DNA of 64,000 nucleotides from an uncultured Dongia sp. (lineage in GTDB: Bacteria > Pseudomonadota > Alphaproteobacteria > Dongiales > Dongiaceae), in contig NZ_CAKZGO010000022.1 in the NCBI RefSeq assembly GCF_936916975.1, positions 1 through 64,000 of the forward strand, given 5' to 3'. A program made the position numbers and the translations under genes. Positions 44,296-53,112 of this stretch are shown here, piece by piece (the first letter of the stretch is position 1; each line of letters starts with the position of its first letter). Below the pieces are notes generated by a model. That model saw only the letters and a program-made list of their open reading frames with translations. It searched no databases and was not told the DNA's origin.

Positions 44296-44613
44296 ATGCC
44301 GAAGGTCACCTGGGTCCTGGGCGATGGCCGCGAGATCAGCGCCAATGTCGCCGTCGGGCACAATCTGATGGAAGCTGCGGTCGCCAACAACGTGCCCGAT
44401 GTGATCGGCGAATGCGGCGGCTGCCTCTCTTGCGCCACCTGCCATGTCTATGTCGATCCCGCCTGGGCGGCCAAAACCGGTAAGCCTGCTGAGATGGAAA
44501 ACGACATGCTGGAGATCACGACTGCCGAGCGGCGCGAGCTGAGCCGGCTTTCCTGCCAGATACTGGCGACCGAGGAGTTGGACGGGTTGATCCTGCACGT
44601 CCCGCATAATTGA
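44296..44613 (+). CDS. [2Fe-2S] ferredoxin (adrenodoxin/putidaredoxin type)
   Basis: 105 residues. The four cluster Cys are in GECGGCLSCATCHVYV and LSCQIL. The acidic stretch EMENDMLEI and the C-terminal hydrophobic tail are typical of P450 redox partners. ATG 44296 has GGGGAAG upstream. It is the electron carrier between the reductase at 44621 and the P450 at 41672, and perhaps the P450 at 33896 too. Confidence 0.94.
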   Translation: MPKVTWVLGDGREISANVAVGHNLMEAAVANNVPDVIGECGGCLSCATCHVYVDPAWAAKTGKPAEMENDMLEITTAERRELSRLSCQILATEELDGLILHVPHN

Positions 44614-44620
44614 CGGGTCC

Positions 44621-45844
44621 ATGACGATGACGGCACCGATCATTCTGGTGGGCGCCGGGCAGGCCAGTGCCTCCTGCGCGGCAAAGCTGCGGGCGCTGGG
44701 TTATGACGGGGCCCTCACGATTATCGGCGATGAGCCAGCAGCTCCTTACCAGCGCCCGCCGCTCTCCAAGAAATATGTCTCCGGCGAGCTGGCACGGGAG
44801 CGCTTGTTCATCCGCCCGCTCAGCTGGTATGCCGAGCAGAGGATCGAGCTGCGCCTGGGCACGCGCGTAGTAAAGCTCGATGCTGCTGGGCACCGCGTGA
44901 CGCTGGCCGATGGCACCAACTTGTCTTTCAGTAGATTGCTGCTGGCCACGGGCTCCACGCCACGGCGCCTGCCGGCCGAGATCGGCGGCAATCTCGCCAA
45001 TGTCTTCACCATTCGCAATCTCGCCGATGCCGACACGATCGCTCCGGCGTTGATCCCAGGTGCGAATTTGCTAGTCATCGGCGGTGGATATATCGGCCTC
45101 GAAGCCGCTGCTGTCGCCGCCCAGAAGGGGCTTGATGTCACCGTCATCGAAATGGCCGATCGCATCCTGCAGCGCGTGGCGGCGGCACCAACTGCCGACT
45201 TCTTTCGCACGCTCCATCAGAGCCACGGCGTCACCATCCGTGAAGCGACCGGTCTGGCCGAACTTGTTGGCAAGGACGGTCGCCTGAGCAGCGCTAGGCT
45301 CAAGGACGGCACCATCCTCCCGGCGGATCTCGCCATCGTCGGCATCGGCATCCTGCCCAATGACGATCTCGCACAAGCGGCCGGCATTGCCGTGGAGAGC
45401 GGGATCCTGGTCGACGGCAAATGCCGCACCAGCGTCCCCGATATCTTTGCCGCCGGCGATTGCGCGAACTTCACCTGGCGCGGCCAGCGCACGCGCCTTG
45501 AATCCGTGCAGAACGCGATCGACCAGGGCGAACATGCCGCTGCCTGTCTGCTGGGCGAGGCGCCGGATTATGACCCGGTGCCCTGGTTCTGGTCCGACCA
45601 GTATGAGGTGAAGCTGCAGATCGCCGGCCTCAACCGCGGCTACGACAGCACCGTCCTGCGGCCAGGCAAGCGACCCTTGAGCCAGTCGATCTGGTACTTC
45701 CGGGGCGATACGCTCATCGCCATCGATGCGATGAATGACGCGCTGGCCTATGCGCTCGGCAAGAAGATGCTGGAATCCGGCAAGCCCGTCGCCAAGGCCG
45801 CCATTGCCGACCCCGCCAGCGACCTCAAGGCATTGGCGAGCTGA
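44621..45844 (+). CDS. FAD-dependent ferredoxin reductase
   Basis: 407 residues of the putidaredoxin/rhodocoxin reductase type. Two dinucleotide-binding folds are visible: FAD at the N-terminus (VGAGQASASCAAKLR) and NAD(H) near 145-160 (LVIGGGYIGLEAAA). DIFAAGDCANFTW is the second FAD motif. It passes electrons from NADH to the ferredoxin 7 bp upstream. ATG 44621 and ATG 44627 are both possible starts; the ribosome site is weak. Confidence 0.93.
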   Translation: MTMTAPIILVGAGQASASCAAKLRALGYDGALTIIGDEPAAPYQRPPLSKKYVSGELARERLFIRPLSWYAEQRIELRLGTRVVKLDAAGHRVTLADGTNLSFSRLLLATGSTPRRLPAEIGGNLANVFTIRNLADADTIAPALIPGANLLVIGGGYIGLEAAAVAAQKGLDVTVIEMADRILQRVAAAPTADFFRTLHQSHGVTIREATGLAELVGKDGRLSSARLKDGTILPADLAIVGIGILPNDDLAQAAGIAVESGILVDGKCRTSVPDIFAAGDCANFTWRGQRTRLESVQNAIDQGEHAAACLLGEAPDYDPVPWFWSDQYEVKLQIAGLNRGYDSTVLRPGKRPLSQSIWYFRGDTLIAIDAMNDALAYALGKKMLESGKPVAKAAIADPASDLKALAS

Positions 45845-45932
45845 GTCGTCATCGCAAGGCGCTTGACCGAGAGCTCAATCCCCGAATAACTACCTTGAGT
45901 GGCATCCTCACAACGGACATTCGAGGCGGAAT

Positions 45933-46466
45933 ATGAGCAAGTCGGCGACCAAAACCAGCACGAAATCGGGCATCCAGGCGACGGCAGGGGCGCCGCTGGA
46001 ACGCGCCACCCTCTCCGTGCCGGCCAATGCCGTGAGCTTTCCAGTCCCGCCGCACCATGTGGTCAAGCTGACCGACCTCTGGGTCAATCCCGGCTCCGTC
46101 CATGCGCAGATGCTGGACGTCTCGCGCTACATCCAGGCGCCCCTGGGCGACTACCGCGAGGCGCTGCTGCCTGCCCGCGCGATCAAGGGACGCGGCCAGA
46201 TTCCGACCGGCGAGTGGCTGGCTGAGCCCGTCGCCCATCCGTCGATCTTCATCGTGCGCAGCAGCCATGTGCGCAAGATCGATGGCCAGGACGTGACCTT
46301 CGGCTCCTTTGCGGTGAGCTTCGCGCGCAGCGGCGACCTGTTCAAAATGGAATTCGAAGATGTCGGCGCGCCACCGACCGATTTGCGCCTCGCCTTCCAA
46401 TTGGTGCCGCCCGCGCAGAAGAACGCCGGGTCGAAGAAACCGGCCGCCAAGAAGAAGGCCAAATAG
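45933..46466 (+). CDS. Hypothetical protein with Lys-rich tail
   Basis: 177 residues, family not recognised. It starts with a Ser/Lys/Thr-rich tail (SKSATKTSTKSG), has a beta-rich core (PPHHVVKLTDLWVNPGSVHA, HPSIFIVRSSHVRKIDG) and ends PAAKKKAK. GAGGCGG lies just before the ATG. The basic ends suggest nucleic-acid or membrane contact, but no function is assigned. Confidence 0.65.
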   Translation: MSKSATKTSTKSGIQATAGAPLERATLSVPANAVSFPVPPHHVVKLTDLWVNPGSVHAQMLDVSRYIQAPLGDYREALLPARAIKGRGQIPTGEWLAEPVAHPSIFIVRSSHVRKIDGQDVTFGSFAVSFARSGDLFKMEFEDVGAPPTDLRLAFQLVPPAQKNAGSKKPAAKKKAK

Positions 46467-46601
46467 CGGGGCCGACCCAGCCGACCAAACCACCCAGTCA
46501 GCTAAACCAACCGTGCCAACCGCGTCCTGGCAGAGCCGCCCTTTACGAAGCCGCGCGATTTTCGCATTGTCATCGACCGTGACGACAGCTTGGCGACTCG
46601 C

Positions 46602-47807
46602 ATGAACAATGTATCTCAACACGATACCGGCACCGGCCTGCTGCGGCAGTTCTCGGTCCAAGCCTCGGCTGCGGGACTCCTTGCCGCCTTTGTCGGTTCC
46701 GCCAGCTCCTTTGCCGTCATCATCCAGGGATTGACCGCAGTCGGCGCCAGCCAAATACAGGCGGCGTCTGGCCTGATGGCGCTCTGCATCAGCATGGGTC
46801 TCTGCGCGATTGTCGTCAGCCTGAAGATGAGACAGCCGATCAGCATTGCCTGGTCGACGCCGGGGGCTGCACTCCTCGCCGCCACGGCTCTTCCTGAAGG
46901 CGGCTTTGCGACCGCTGTTGGTGCCTTCCTGGTGAGCGGCCTCCTCATTGTCATTGCCGGTCTGTGGAAACCTTTGGGCCGTGCAGTTGCCGCCATTCCG
47001 GCACCTCTCGCCAACGCCATGCTGGCCGGCGTGCTGCTGGGCCTCTGTCTGGCACCGGTCAAGGCTGTGGCAGAGGCGCCGGTCTATGGCCTTGCCATTA
47101 TCCTCACCTGGGCGCTGGTGGCGCGGTTCCGACGTCTCTATGCGGTGCCGGCCGCCGTGCTGGTGACGGTCATCATCATCGCCATGACCGCCGACGTCTC
47201 ACAACTTCATGCCGATGCGCTCTGGCCGCAGCCGGTCCTCGTCATGCCGCAATTCTCCCTGGCGGGTCTCGTCGGCATCGCCCTGCCGCTCTTCATCGTC
47301 ACCATGGCGTCGCAGAATATTCCCGGCATCGCGGTTCTTAATGTCAACGGCTACCGCCCGGACCCAGGCCCACTGTTCAGCATCACCGGCATCTTCAGCT
47401 TAGCTGCGGCACCCTTCGGCGGCCATGCCGTGAACCTTGCCGCCATCACGGCAGCTCTGTGTGCCGGCACCGACGCGCACCCCGATCCGACGCGCCGCTA
47501 TTGGGCGGCTGCCATGTCCGGCGTTTTTTATATCCTGTTCGGCCTGGGGGCAGGGGCTGCCACCGCCTTCGTCAGCGCAGCCCCACCGATCCTCATCCAG
47601 GCGGTGGCCGGGCTCGCCTTGTTCGGTGCCTTCGGCAGTGCGCTGTTGGGCGCGGTCACCGATCCAACGAACCGTGAAGCTGCCATCATCACCTTCGTGG
47701 TCACAGCCTCTGGCCTCAGCTTCTTCGGGATCAGCGGCGCGTTCTGGGGGCTGTTGGCGGGCGGTGCCATCTACGCGCTCACCCATTGGCGGCGCAAAAA
47801 CGCCTAA
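46602..47807 (+). CDS. benE: BenE-family benzoate/proton symporter
   Basis: 401 residues with about 12 membrane helices. ISIAWSTPGAALLAAT, MASQNIPGIAVLNVNGYRPD and AAPFGGHAVNLAAITAALCAG are signature BenE segments. It is likely an importer of an aromatic acid, in keeping with the hpa genes upstream, though it is 135 bp from the previous gene and may be separately expressed. ATG 46602 is used; the TTG at 46590 lacks a ribosome site, and the site for 46602 is also weak. Confidence 0.88.
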   Translation: MNNVSQHDTGTGLLRQFSVQASAAGLLAAFVGSASSFAVIIQGLTAVGASQIQAASGLMALCISMGLCAIVVSLKMRQPISIAWSTPGAALLAATALPEGGFATAVGAFLVSGLLIVIAGLWKPLGRAVAAIPAPLANAMLAGVLLGLCLAPVKAVAEAPVYGLAIILTWALVARFRRLYAVPAAVLVTVIIIAMTADVSQLHADALWPQPVLVMPQFSLAGLVGIALPLFIVTMASQNIPGIAVLNVNGYRPDPGPLFSITGIFSLAAAPFGGHAVNLAAITAALCAGTDAHPDPTRRYWAAAMSGVFYILFGLGAGAATAFVSAAPPILIQAVAGLALFGAFGSALLGAVTDPTNREAAIITFVVTASGLSFFGISGAFWGLLAGGAIYALTHWRRKNA

Positions 47808-47817
47808 TGCTTGAGGC

Positions 47818-48063
47818 CTAGTGCTTCCTGGCCTGCACCAGATTGGCGATGACCGTGGCCTCGCCCAGGGCCTTGCAGGCTTCGATCCGGTGGAGCCCGC
47901 CGACCAGCACATAGCGTTCCTTGTCGGGGCGGACGAGGATCGGCACTTGCTGCCCGTTCTCGGCAATGCTGAGCGCCAGTTCCTCCACCTTGGCTGTGTC
48001 GATTGGCGCGCGGAGTGCCGCCGGGACATAGATGTCGGCGATCTTGACCTTGATGGGCTTCAT
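47818..48063 (-). CDS. Small ParB-N/sulfiredoxin-like protein
   Basis: 81 residues. It holds only the ParB N-terminal nuclease-like fold: VKIADIYVPAALRAPIDTAK, LALSIAENGQQVPILVRPD and VLVGGLHRIEACKALG, where GGLHRIEA is the conserved loop of the ParB/Srx superfamily. There is no helix-turn-helix, so it is not a partition protein. AGGAG lies about nine bases before ATG 48063. ATP-dependent small-molecule or nuclease chemistry is possible. Confidence 0.75.
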   Translation of the reverse strand: MKPIKVKIADIYVPAALRAPIDTAKVEELALSIAENGQQVPILVRPDKERYVLVGGLHRIEACKALGEATVIANLVQARKH

Positions 48064-48412
48064 GCGGTGACGGCTCCTGGGTCTCATGCGGCCGCCTGGG
48101 GCGGGCGTTCTGTTGCTGAATATATCTCTCATCGCCACCGGAAACAAAACGTCACACTGCGAGGCCTTGCCAGGATGCCGGGGCAGCAGCCATGCTGGCA
48201 GCAACATCATAATCTCTCAGCCAATACAATAGATTGCGGCCAGTTGTTTCAGTATATGTCCAGTATTGGAAATATACGCCCGGCATATCGCAAATAATCG
48301 ATGGCATGTTTTCTGCGAAATCGCGGTCGGATACTGGGGGAAATGACATGCGATGGACGCATCCTACGCCATGACTCTCAGGGTCCATAACCCGAATGGA
48401 GGAGTATCTCCG
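48064..48412. other. Intergenic region upstream of the EF-hand gene
   Basis: About 350 bases without a supported gene. The section 48205-48320 is more AT-rich than its surroundings and contains short A/T runs such as AATAATCGATGGCATG; promoters for the EF-hand gene and the ParB-like gene likely lie here. No sigma-factor motif is clear enough to mark. Confidence 0.5.
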
Positions 48413-49174
48413 ATGATCTCAAGTACCTATGGTACGGCGGGGCCAAGTTCGGCCGCGCTGAGCCAGATGCGACAACAATTGTTCACCAAGCTCGATGCCG
48501 ATGAAGACGGCGGCATCAGTGAGACGGAGTTCGTGACAGGTGCTACGTCCGGCAGCGCGACCGCCGGCAGCGGCACCGAAGCTCTCGCCAAGGAACTGTT
48601 CAGCAGTTTCGACAACGACAGCGACGGCAAGCTGACACAGGACGAACTCGAATCCGGCTTCCAGAAGCTGAGCGATCAGATGCGCGCGACGCTGATCGAG
48701 CAGCAGCAGGCGGCGCGGCCACAGCAGCCGTCACCGGAGGATATGCTGGCCAAGCTGGACAGCAATGCCGATGGTGGCGTCGATGAGGCCGAATTCATCG
48801 CCGCCGCGCCCCAGGACGGGCGAGGCCCCAGCGAAACCGAGCTCAAGGAATTGTTCGCATCCTTCGATGCGGATGAGGACGGGTCCTTGACCGCGGATGA
48901 ACTGCAGGCCGGCTTCGAGAGCAACCGGCCGCAAGGTGGCCCGGCCAGTGGTCCAGGTGGCGCTGGCGGCCCGCCGCCGGGTCCGCCACCATCCTCGGCA
49001 TCGTCGACCGAGGAGGATGACGAGGAGGATACGTTGTTGGAGATGTTGCAAAAGAGCATCACCGACAGATCCACCTCGGCCAGCGTCAACCTGAAGGACC
49101 TTCAGAGCGTGCTGGCGAGCTTCGTCAAACTGCAACAAAGCGAGGTCAGCCAGTCCTATTCAGCAACTGCCTGA
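48413..49174 (+). CDS. Four-EF-hand calcium-binding protein
   Basis: 253 residues. Four canonical EF-loops with all calcium-coordinating positions are visible: DADEDGGISETE, DNDSDGKLTQDE, DSNADGGVDEAE and DADEDGSLTADE, arranged in two pairs. A Gly/Pro-rich linker (GGPPPGPPP), an acidic run (TEEDDEEDTL) and a helical C-terminus follow. No signal peptide is seen, so cytoplasmic or non-classically exported. ATG 48413 is supported by GGAGGAG eight bases upstream. It resembles XopAW/EF-hand proteins of alphaproteobacteria. Confidence 0.88.
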   Translation: MISSTYGTAGPSSAALSQMRQQLFTKLDADEDGGISETEFVTGATSGSATAGSGTEALAKELFSSFDNDSDGKLTQDELESGFQKLSDQMRATLIEQQQAARPQQPSPEDMLAKLDSNADGGVDEAEFIAAAPQDGRGPSETELKELFASFDADEDGSLTADELQAGFESNRPQGGPASGPGGAGGPPPGPPPSSASSTEEDDEEDTLLEMLQKSITDRSTSASVNLKDLQSVLASFVKLQQSEVSQSYSATA

Positions 49175-49208
49175 CGATAAGGCTGACCGGCAGAAAATGC
49201 CGGCAGCC

Positions 49209-49237
49209 GGCTCCGCCGCGGAATTGGCGGCGGAGCC
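49209..49237 (+). terminator. Stem-loop after the EF-hand gene
   Basis: A perfect 11-bp stem, GGCTCCGCCGC at 49209-49219 and GCGGCGGAGCC at 49227-49237, with a 7-base loop, 34 bp after the stop codon. The following bases (ATTCGTCC) are not a T-tract, so termination may be weak or bidirectional. Confidence 0.65.
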
Positions 49238-49390
49238 ATTCGTCCTCGCCAGGTTGGTCCCGGCTAGGCCCGCCATGCGGTACTGTTGCCGTATGCGGCA
49301 GCATTTCCTTGCGATCAAGCCCGCGTCGCGCCATGAAAGATCATTCACGGGCGGCAAACCGTCCTCCCTCACCCGACAGGTTCCAAAGAT

Positions 49391-50158
49391 ATGCTCGCCA
49401 TGCCGGTAAAGACCACCGAGACACCCAATCAACTCCCGCATCTGCTGATCGTCGATGACGACCAGGAACACCGCCTGATGCTGGGCCGCTTGTTCGGCGA
49501 GCATGGCTTTCGCGTCTCGTTGGCACCAGATGGTGCGACCATGCTCAAATTGCTGAACGCAGCACCACCCGATCTCGTCATTCTCGATCTGATGCTGCCG
49601 GATGAAGACGGCTTGTCGCTGTGCCGGCGCATCCGCGCCAACTCCGACCTGCCGATCATCATGCTGAGCGCCCTTGGGCGTGGTCCGCATAAGCTTGCCG
49701 GGTTCGATATGGGCGCCGACGATTATGTGGCCAAGCCATTTGACTCAGCGGAATTGGTGGCGCGGACCCGGGCGGTCCTGCGTCGCGCCCGCCACGGCCG
49801 CGAAGACGGTCCGCTCACCCCGGGTCGCAAAGGCGCCAAGCGGGTCTATCATTTTGACGGCTGGCGCGTCGATGCCGCCAAGCGCGAGGTCCTGTCTCCG
49901 GCACAAGTCCTGATCACGCTTACCTCGGGCGAAACCGATTTGCTGCTGGCCCTGGTCGAACACCCGCAGACCACCCTCACGCGCGATCACCTGGTGGAGC
50001 TCACCCGCAACCGGGGCGGCGATGCCAACGACCGCAGCATCGATATCCTGATCAGCCGCATCCGGCGCAAGATCGAGCAGAACCCGCGGGCACCCCGCTT
50101 CATCAAGACGGTGCGCAGTGGCGGCTATCTGTTCGCACCGACCGTGACGCTGGAGTAG
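49391..50158 (+). CDS. OmpR-type response regulator
   Basis: 255 residues. The receiver (about 17-130) has the acidic pocket LLIVDDDQEH, the phospho-Asp in LVILDLMLPDEDG and the Lys in YVAKPFDSAELV. The winged-helix output domain ends with SIDILISRIRRKIEQ and FIKTVRSGGYLF. It is co-transcribed with the kinase 13 bp downstream. Starts at 49391 and 49400 are both possible. Confidence 0.93.
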   Translation: MLAMPVKTTETPNQLPHLLIVDDDQEHRLMLGRLFGEHGFRVSLAPDGATMLKLLNAAPPDLVILDLMLPDEDGLSLCRRIRANSDLPIIMLSALGRGPHKLAGFDMGADDYVAKPFDSAELVARTRAVLRRARHGREDGPLTPGRKGAKRVYHFDGWRVDAAKREVLSPAQVLITLTSGETDLLLALVEHPQTTLTRDHLVELTRNRGGDANDRSIDILISRIRRKIEQNPRAPRFIKTVRSGGYLFAPTVTLE

Positions 50159-50171
50159 GCAAGACAGCGCC

Positions 50172-51587
50172 ATGTCCCAGCGCTCAACCAATTGGTCGCG
50201 CGCGATCATCAATCTGTGGCCCGATCGCATCGCCACCCGCATTGCCGTGATCATGATCGCGGCAATGCTGGTAACGCAGGCCTTTGCCTATCTGCTGTTC
50301 CTCAGCGACCGCTATGGCTTCTGGCCGCAGACCAACCCTGATGACTTCATGACGCAGATCAGGCGCCCCGTGACGGCGATGCTCGCCGCGCCGGTCGATC
50401 AGCGCCAGCTGGCCTTGCAGCCGTTCAATGCCGAGGGCTTCGTCCTTGCCGCCATGCCGGCGTTTGATCCCGCCAACCCCGTCGTCAGCTTCCCGCCCTT
50501 CGATCGGTTGCGCGATCATCTCATCCGTGACATGCCGGACCTCATCGACCAGATGATCGTCGAAGGGGACGTCCCGCGCTATCCCGGTATCCCGGCCTTC
50601 ATGACCCCACCTGATCCTGCGCAGCCGGTTGTGCTGTGGCTGCGCCTGGCAGACCATAGCTGGCTGGCAATCACGGTGCGGCTGCGCGAACTGCTGCCGC
50701 CATCCCCGTTTTTCCCCTGGCTGCCTTGGATGTTGGCCTTGGGCACGATCCTGGTGATCTCGCTGCTGGCCGCCCGCGGCATCTCCGGATCACTGCGCCG
50801 CTTCGCCGAGGCTGCCGAGCGCCTCGGCGCTAATATCGCAGCTGTGCCGATGACGGAAGCTGGCCCGCGTGAAATGCGCTCGGTCACGCGCTCCTTCAAC
50901 CAGATGCAGGCCAGATTGAAACGGTTCGTCGATGACCGTACGCAGATGCTGGCCGCGATCTCCCATGATCTGCGGACACCCTTGTCGCGCTTGCGCATGC
51001 GGGCGGATGCGCAAACCCCGGGCTATGAGCGGCAGAAGAACCTCGCCGATCTGGATCTCATGGACCGGATGATCGCGGCGACACTCGTCTTCGCCCGCGA
51101 TGATGTCGCCGCCGAGAAGCGGGTCAAGGTCGATCTCGCCTCGCTCACACAGACCGTATGCGATGAAATCAACGACGCGGGCGCTGAGGCCAGCTATCAC
51201 GGACCACTTTATCTTGAGATCGACGGCGCGCCGCTCTCCCTGATGCGTGCCATCACCAATGTGGTGGAGAACGCCGTCAAATATGGCGGCAGGGCTGACG
51301 TCAGGCTGACGGCGTCGGTGTCGACGATCGATATCACCGTCACCGATCAGGGGCCGGGCATTCCGCTGGCCGAACAGGAGCGCGTCTTCGAACCCTTCTA
51401 TCGCCTCGATCCGGCGCGCTCGCCGGCGCGTGAGGGGGCTGTCCTCGGCGAAATGGGCGGCACGGGTCTGGGGCTCGCCATCGCGCGTCACGCCTTCCGC
51501 GCCCATGGCGGCGATATCAGTCTGCGCAACGGCGACGGGGCGATCGGCCTCGTCGTGCATCTCAGCTTGCCGCGCGTCGCCGCCTGA
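50172..51587 (+). CDS. Sensor histidine kinase (EnvZ type)
   Basis: 471 residues. Two membrane helices (about 19-42 and 183-205) enclose a periplasmic sensor loop of about 140 residues. HAMP follows, then the H-box AISHDLRTPLSRLRMR, N-box NVVENAVKYG, G1 VTDQGPGIP and G2 GTGLGLAIARH. The pair with the OmpR-type regulator is like EnvZ/OmpR or a close kin; the signal is unknown. Confidence 0.93.
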   Translation: MSQRSTNWSRAIINLWPDRIATRIAVIMIAAMLVTQAFAYLLFLSDRYGFWPQTNPDDFMTQIRRPVTAMLAAPVDQRQLALQPFNAEGFVLAAMPAFDPANPVVSFPPFDRLRDHLIRDMPDLIDQMIVEGDVPRYPGIPAFMTPPDPAQPVVLWLRLADHSWLAITVRLRELLPPSPFFPWLPWMLALGTILVISLLAARGISGSLRRFAEAAERLGANIAAVPMTEAGPREMRSVTRSFNQMQARLKRFVDDRTQMLAAISHDLRTPLSRLRMRADAQTPGYERQKNLADLDLMDRMIAATLVFARDDVAAEKRVKVDLASLTQTVCDEINDAGAEASYHGPLYLEIDGAPLSLMRAITNVVENAVKYGGRADVRLTASVSTIDITVTDQGPGIPLAEQERVFEPFYRLDPARSPAREGAVLGEMGGTGLGLAIARHAFRAHGGDISLRNGDGAIGLVVHLSLPRVAA

Positions 51588-51653
51588 ATTCTGCTGCATT
51601 GCAGCGCGGCTCAGTGGTTTCATGCCGCTGAAATTCGTGCTTTGCTGCCTCGC

Positions 51654-52451
51654 ATGAGCATCGATTTTCGCCCAGGCATCACAGCTGCGCTGCCGTCCTA
51701 TCTGGCCAGAAGCGGCACGGCGTTGGGCTGGATCCTTTTCTATCTTCTGCTGGCGTTGTCCTGGACGGGTCTCATCTGGTTGACCGCAGCCCCGGAACAG
51801 ATGTCGACCTGGCGCGCTTTGCTTGACCGCTGCCTCGCCCCGGCGGAGACACTGGCCTTTGCACCACGCCTTGGCATGTGGGCGCTGATGTCGCTCGGCA
51901 TGATGCTCCCCACCACACTTCCAGCCCTCCAACGCTTCGCCGATCTGGTGCAGAATAGGCGCGACGGCCAGGCCTTCTATCGCTTCCTCTCTTTCCTGTC
52001 TGCCTATGTTTTGATCTGGCTCGGCTTCTCAGTTCTGGCGGCAGGCACGCAAACCGTGCTCGCGCGCGTCGAATGGGCGGGCGCTGACAATTTCCTGCCC
52101 ACTGCCTTGTTCGGCTTTGCGGGCCTCTATCAGTTCAGCAGGCTGAAGCATGCGTGCCTCACGCGTTGCCGCCACCCGATGACGTTCTTCATGGCGCATT
52201 GGCAGGACGGCAAGGGCGGCGCTTTTCACATGGGCCTCAGGCATGGCCGCGATTGCCTGGGTTGCTGCTGGGCCCTGATGGCGCTGGGCTTTGTCGGCGG
52301 CGCCATGAGCCTTGGCTGGATGGGCCTCGGCATGGTGCTGATGGTGCTAGAAAAACTCGCTGGCCCGGGCCGCTACGTCACCCTACCGTTGGGATTGGTC
52401 CTGATCTCCGCGGCAGGTTTTGCACTCGGGACGGCATGGCAGGGGATCTGA
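51654..52451 (+). CDS. DUF2182 integral membrane protein
   Basis: 265 residues with about six to seven hydrophobic segments. Met-rich MLGMWALMSLGMMLPTT-like sequence (MWALMSLGMMLPTTLPAL) and the cluster LKHACLTRCRHPMTFF, RHGRDCLGCCWALM are the DUF2182 hallmarks; the Cys/His/Met content suggests metal handling. It is followed after 4 bp by its usual partner, DUF1326. ATG 51654 is used. Confidence 0.85.
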   Translation: MSIDFRPGITAALPSYLARSGTALGWILFYLLLALSWTGLIWLTAAPEQMSTWRALLDRCLAPAETLAFAPRLGMWALMSLGMMLPTTLPALQRFADLVQNRRDGQAFYRFLSFLSAYVLIWLGFSVLAAGTQTVLARVEWAGADNFLPTALFGFAGLYQFSRLKHACLTRCRHPMTFFMAHWQDGKGGAFHMGLRHGRDCLGCCWALMALGFVGGAMSLGWMGLGMVLMVLEKLAGPGRYVTLPLGLVLISAAGFALGTAWQGI

Positions 52452-52455
52452 TCTG

Positions 52456-53082
52456 ATGGCAAGCAAACAGGTGATCGAGACATGGGCGATCAAGGGGGAG
52501 TTGATCCTCAATTGCAGCTGCACGGTGTTCTGCCCCTGCGTCGTCTCGCTCGGCAAGCATCCGCCGACCGAAGGGCAGTGCCAGGGCTGGGCCGGCATCC
52601 GCATCGATGCGGGGCATAGCGGTGACACGGATCTCTCCGGCTTCAACGTCGCCCTCCTGCTCGACATCCCCGGCAACATGGCGCGCGGCAATTGGACGGC
52701 GGCGGCCTATATCGACGAGCGCACGTCCGACGCGGCGTTTGAAAAGCTCACCAACATCTTCAGCGGCAAGGCGCGCGGCACCACGGGCCTGTTCTCGGTC
52801 CTGGTCAGCACCTTTCTCGGCGCCGAGCGCGCGCCCGTCAGTTTCGAACGCGACGGCGACAAGCGCCGCCTCGTCGTCCCGAAGAAGATCACCGGCGAAA
52901 TCGAGCCGATCGGCGGCAAGGATCCCGGCAGCCATGTCGTCATTACCAACACCGAATATTGGATGGGTCCCGACATCACGGTTGCCAAGGCCAATCAGGG
53001 CCGCGTGCGCGCCTTCGGCCGGGTTTGGGATTTCGAGGGCCGCAGCGCCGAGATCTGCGCCATCGATTGGCGTGGCCCCTGA
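52456..53082 (+). CDS. DUF1326 domain protein
   Basis: 208 residues. The N-terminal stretch LILNCSCTVFCPCVVSLG, with four Cys in CSC..FCPC form, is the family signature and a candidate metal or redox site. The rest is beta-rich without membrane helices. Gene adjacency to DUF2182 is recurrent across bacteria, suggesting a joint role, but none is assigned here. Confidence 0.87.
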   Translation: MASKQVIETWAIKGELILNCSCTVFCPCVVSLGKHPPTEGQCQGWAGIRIDAGHSGDTDLSGFNVALLLDIPGNMARGNWTAAAYIDERTSDAAFEKLTNIFSGKARGTTGLFSVLVSTFLGAERAPVSFERDGDKRRLVVPKKITGEIEPIGGKDPGSHVVITNTEYWMGPDITVAKANQGRVRAFGRVWDFEGRSAEICAIDWRGP

Positions 53083-53112
53083 GCGATAAGTGACCCAGTG
53101 CGGATAGGCGAC

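Noticed and set aside
48152-48388. Minus-strand 78-codon frame upstream of the EF-hand gene
   Set aside because: No convincing ribosome site, no family resemblance and overlap with the likely EF-hand promoter; too weak to list as a gene.
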